Shown in pieces: positions 4,242 through 5,808 of a stretch of DNA of 5,808 nucleotides. A program made the position numbers and the translations under genes. Numbering within the stretch: the first letter of the stretch is position 1; each line of letters begins with the position of its first letter. The notes under the pieces are model-generated. The model saw nothing but the letters and a program-made list of their open reading frames with translations. It ran no database searches and was not told where the DNA came from. The stretch is from Lachnospiraceae bacterium (GTDB taxonomy: Bacteria; Bacillota_A; Clostridia; Lachnospirales; Lachnospiraceae): contig JAEEXJ010000138.1 in assembly GCA_016291475.1 (NCBI GenBank), positions 1 to 5,808 of the forward strand, given 5' to 3'.

Positions 4242-5808
4242 ATGAACAAAGTCAGGGAATTTATCAAAAGAAATTATCACTTCAGCAGGAAGACTGCATT
4301 GTTTTCCATGATATACGGATTTTTGGTCGGTCTTTCCTATGTTCTCGGATATCAGCTTGAAAAGATGGGTATGACACTTCCGGGCATATCCGGAAAGATC
4401 AAGATCTTTATTCTGGCATTTCTCATCATGATCCCTGTCGGACTCATTGCATATTCGGCATTCATGTTTCTGGATAAGTTTTATTCGCGCGATGAAAAAG
4501 AAGACCGTCCGGCAGGATCTTTAAAAGTATTTTTCATCAGCTTTGTCGCGATACTTATCTGCCGTATTCCGGTGTTTCTGGCATATTATCCCGCAGCAAT
4601 GTCTTACGATTTCGGAAGACAGTATATCGAGGCTATGAAGGGACATATATGGTTCTATGATTATCAGCCTCTTATCCATACCGAGCTTATCAGGATCTTT
4701 TACCTCATTGGTCTTAAGCTTGGAAGCGTCGAGACGGGAATGGCACTTCTTTGTCTTTTCCAGATAGTTGTTACATCTGCAATCCTTGCTTATACGGTTT
4801 CCTTCATTGTGAGGGTAACCGGAAAGAACTTTTTGTTTCCTGTATTTACCGTGCTCTATGCGCTCCTTCCCATGCATGAGATCATATCGGTTATCATGAC
4901 CAAGGATGTTTTCTTCTCCGCATTCTTCGTGCTCTTTATATGTCTTCTCTATGAAAGATCGCTCAGGAAATCTATCCTTCTTGATATTGCCATAGTCATT
5001 ACAGCTGTCCTTAATATCACATTCCGTAAAAATTCAGTCTATGCCATGGTCTTTTTGATCATCGGTTTTCTTATCTATGAGAAAAAAATAAAAGAGAAGA
5101 TCCTATCGGTCATCTTAATGGTCATCTGCATCGCATCGGGGCTTGGCGCGCATAATGCAATGGTTGTCGGTTTTAACTGCATCAGAGGCGATAATTCCGA
5201 GATGTACAGCGTTCCCATGATGCAGCTTATGAGAACATACGAGAATCAAAAAGATAACCTTACCGAGGAGCAGTATGCCATGATCTTCAAGGTGCTTCCT
5301 CTCGAGGAGGCGGGTATCAGTTATTATCCCTATTGCTCCGACTGTGTTAAGAATTATTCCGGAAGCAGGGACGGCATCTGGGACGAAGGAGTCTCAAATT
5401 TCTTCCCGGAGTGGAAGAGCATAGGATTTGCATATCCCAACGAGTATATCGATGCATTCCTTTTCCTGAACAAAGGCTATTGGTATCTTCCCGACAGGAT
5501 GTATGCGGAAGTATTCGGTGTAGGCGCGGAGAACGGAAAGGGTCTTCTTCATACTTACAACTGCACTGCGGGACTTGAGGGCGGTGTGACGGAAACCTGT
5601 TATGCTCCCGGCGTAAGAAGATATTTTGAACAGGTCATAAATGAAAATGCATTTTTCACATGGCCTTTGTTAAATCAGCTTTTCAGGCCTGCTTTTTATT
5701 TCTGGCTTTTGATCTTTACGGTGTTTGAAGCGCTTCGAAAAAAGAACCGAAAGGGATGGCTTCTTCTTACCTATCCCATGTTCTATATGGCTACGCGTTT
5801 CTTCGGAC
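4242..5808 (+). CDS. DUF6020-like multi-pass membrane protein, probable GT-C-type glycosyltransferase (3' truncated)
   Basis: An open frame of 522 complete codons runs past the window end without a stop. The protein starts with a basic segment (MNKVREFIKR), then hydrophobic segments at about 18-36, 52-77, 96-117, 165-190, 197-216, 222-236, 246-259, 266-279, 287-305 and 475-498. Motifs recalling DUF6020 and polyprenyl-sugar-dependent GT-C enzymes are RIPVFLAYYPAAMSYDFGRQ (108-127, with Asp123 in the first large loop), QPLIHT (142-147), MTKDVFFSAFF (219-229) and FRKNSVYA (261-268). A soluble region of ~160 residues (about 312-472) with several Cys follows. The natural role is probably sugar transfer from a lipid carrier in envelope glycan or glycoprotein synthesis; this is inference from family resemblance. 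AGGAAAG at 4227-4233 supports the ATG at 4242. An in-frame ATG at 4221 lacks a ribosome-binding site and directly follows a stop. No clear promoter is visible in 4189-4241. Confidence 0.85.
   Translation, partial: MNKVREFIKRNYHFSRKTALFSMIYGFLVGLSYVLGYQLEKMGMTLPGISGKIKIFILAFLIMIPVGLIAYSAFMFLDKFYSRDEKEDRPAGSLKVFFISFVAILICRIPVFLAYYPAAMSYDFGRQYIEAMKGHIWFYDYQPLIHTELIRIFYLIGLKLGSVETGMALLCLFQIVVTSAILAYTVSFIVRVTGKNFLFPVFTVLYALLPMHEIISVIMTKDVFFSAFFVLFICLLYERSLRKSILLDIAIVITAVLNITFRKNSVYAMVFLIIGFLIYEKKIKEKILSVILMVICIASGLGAHNAMVVGFNCIRGDNSEMYSVPMMQLMRTYENQKDNLTEEQYAMIFKVLPLEEAGISYYPYCSDCVKNYSGSRDGIWDEGVSNFFPEWKSIGFAYPNEYIDAFLFLNKGYWYLPDRMYAEVFGVGAENGKGLLHTYNCTAGLEGGVTETCYAPGVRRYFEQVINENAFFTWPLLNQLFRPAFYFWLLIFTVFEALRKKNRKGWLLLTYPMFYMATRFFG

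Noticed and set aside
4023..4280. Short open frames on both strands across tRNA-Gln, tRNA-Lys and the terminator
   Set aside because: They are read through folded tRNA genes and the terminator stem, which fully account for this sequence.
4521..4877. 118-codon minus-strand frame inside the DUF6020-like gene
   Set aside because: It is antisense to a well-supported transmembrane reading frame and shows no domain or start signal.

Overview
The window looks like chromosomal DNA from an anaerobic Firmicute, most likely a gut or rumen member of the Clostridia (Lachnospiraceae-like). The basis is the moderate GC content, strong AGGAG/GGAGG ribosome-binding sites, four tRNA genes with no encoded CCA, intrinsic terminators, and a secreted galactanase lipoprotein directly downstream of a sugar ABC permease. 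The genus cannot be fixed from this sequence alone. All recognised genes are on the + strand.

Positions 1-2448 form a galactan-use region. The window opens in the last ~100 codons of a MalG/GanQ-type ABC sugar permease. It is followed by a 681-residue GH53 endo-beta-1,4-galactanase carrying a lipoprotein signal, an Ig-like domain and a C-terminal beta-rich, probably carbohydrate-binding, domain. The expected division of labour is that the surface-anchored enzyme cuts galactan side chains of pectin into galacto-oligosaccharides and the ABC transporter imports them. A terminator-like hairpin sits between the two genes and ends only a few bases before the galactanase ribosome-binding site, which suggests attenuation or a separate transcription unit.

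Positions 2449-3740 hold a terminator, an extended -10 promoter candidate and a compact two-gene membrane module. The first gene encodes a 56-residue two-helix protein. The second encodes a ~300-residue DUF5684-like membrane protein ending in a long Asn/Pro/Tyr/Gln-rich repeat tail. No function is known to me for this pair, and it is the least explained part of the window.

Positions 3694-4188 hold a long A/T-tract hairpin whose 3' arm contains a perfect TTGACA -35 box, then tRNA-Arg(UCU), tRNA-His(GUG), an intrinsic terminator, tRNA-Gln(UUG), tRNA-Lys(UUU) and a strong terminator.

From 4242 to the window edge runs a multi-pass membrane protein resembling the DUF6020 family, a probable GT-C-fold glycosyltransferase. 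It is cut off by the window end. I see no mobile element, CRISPR array or recognised defence system. The strongest candidates for new biology are the repeat-tailed membrane module and the tight overlap of terminators with the next unit's expression signals.
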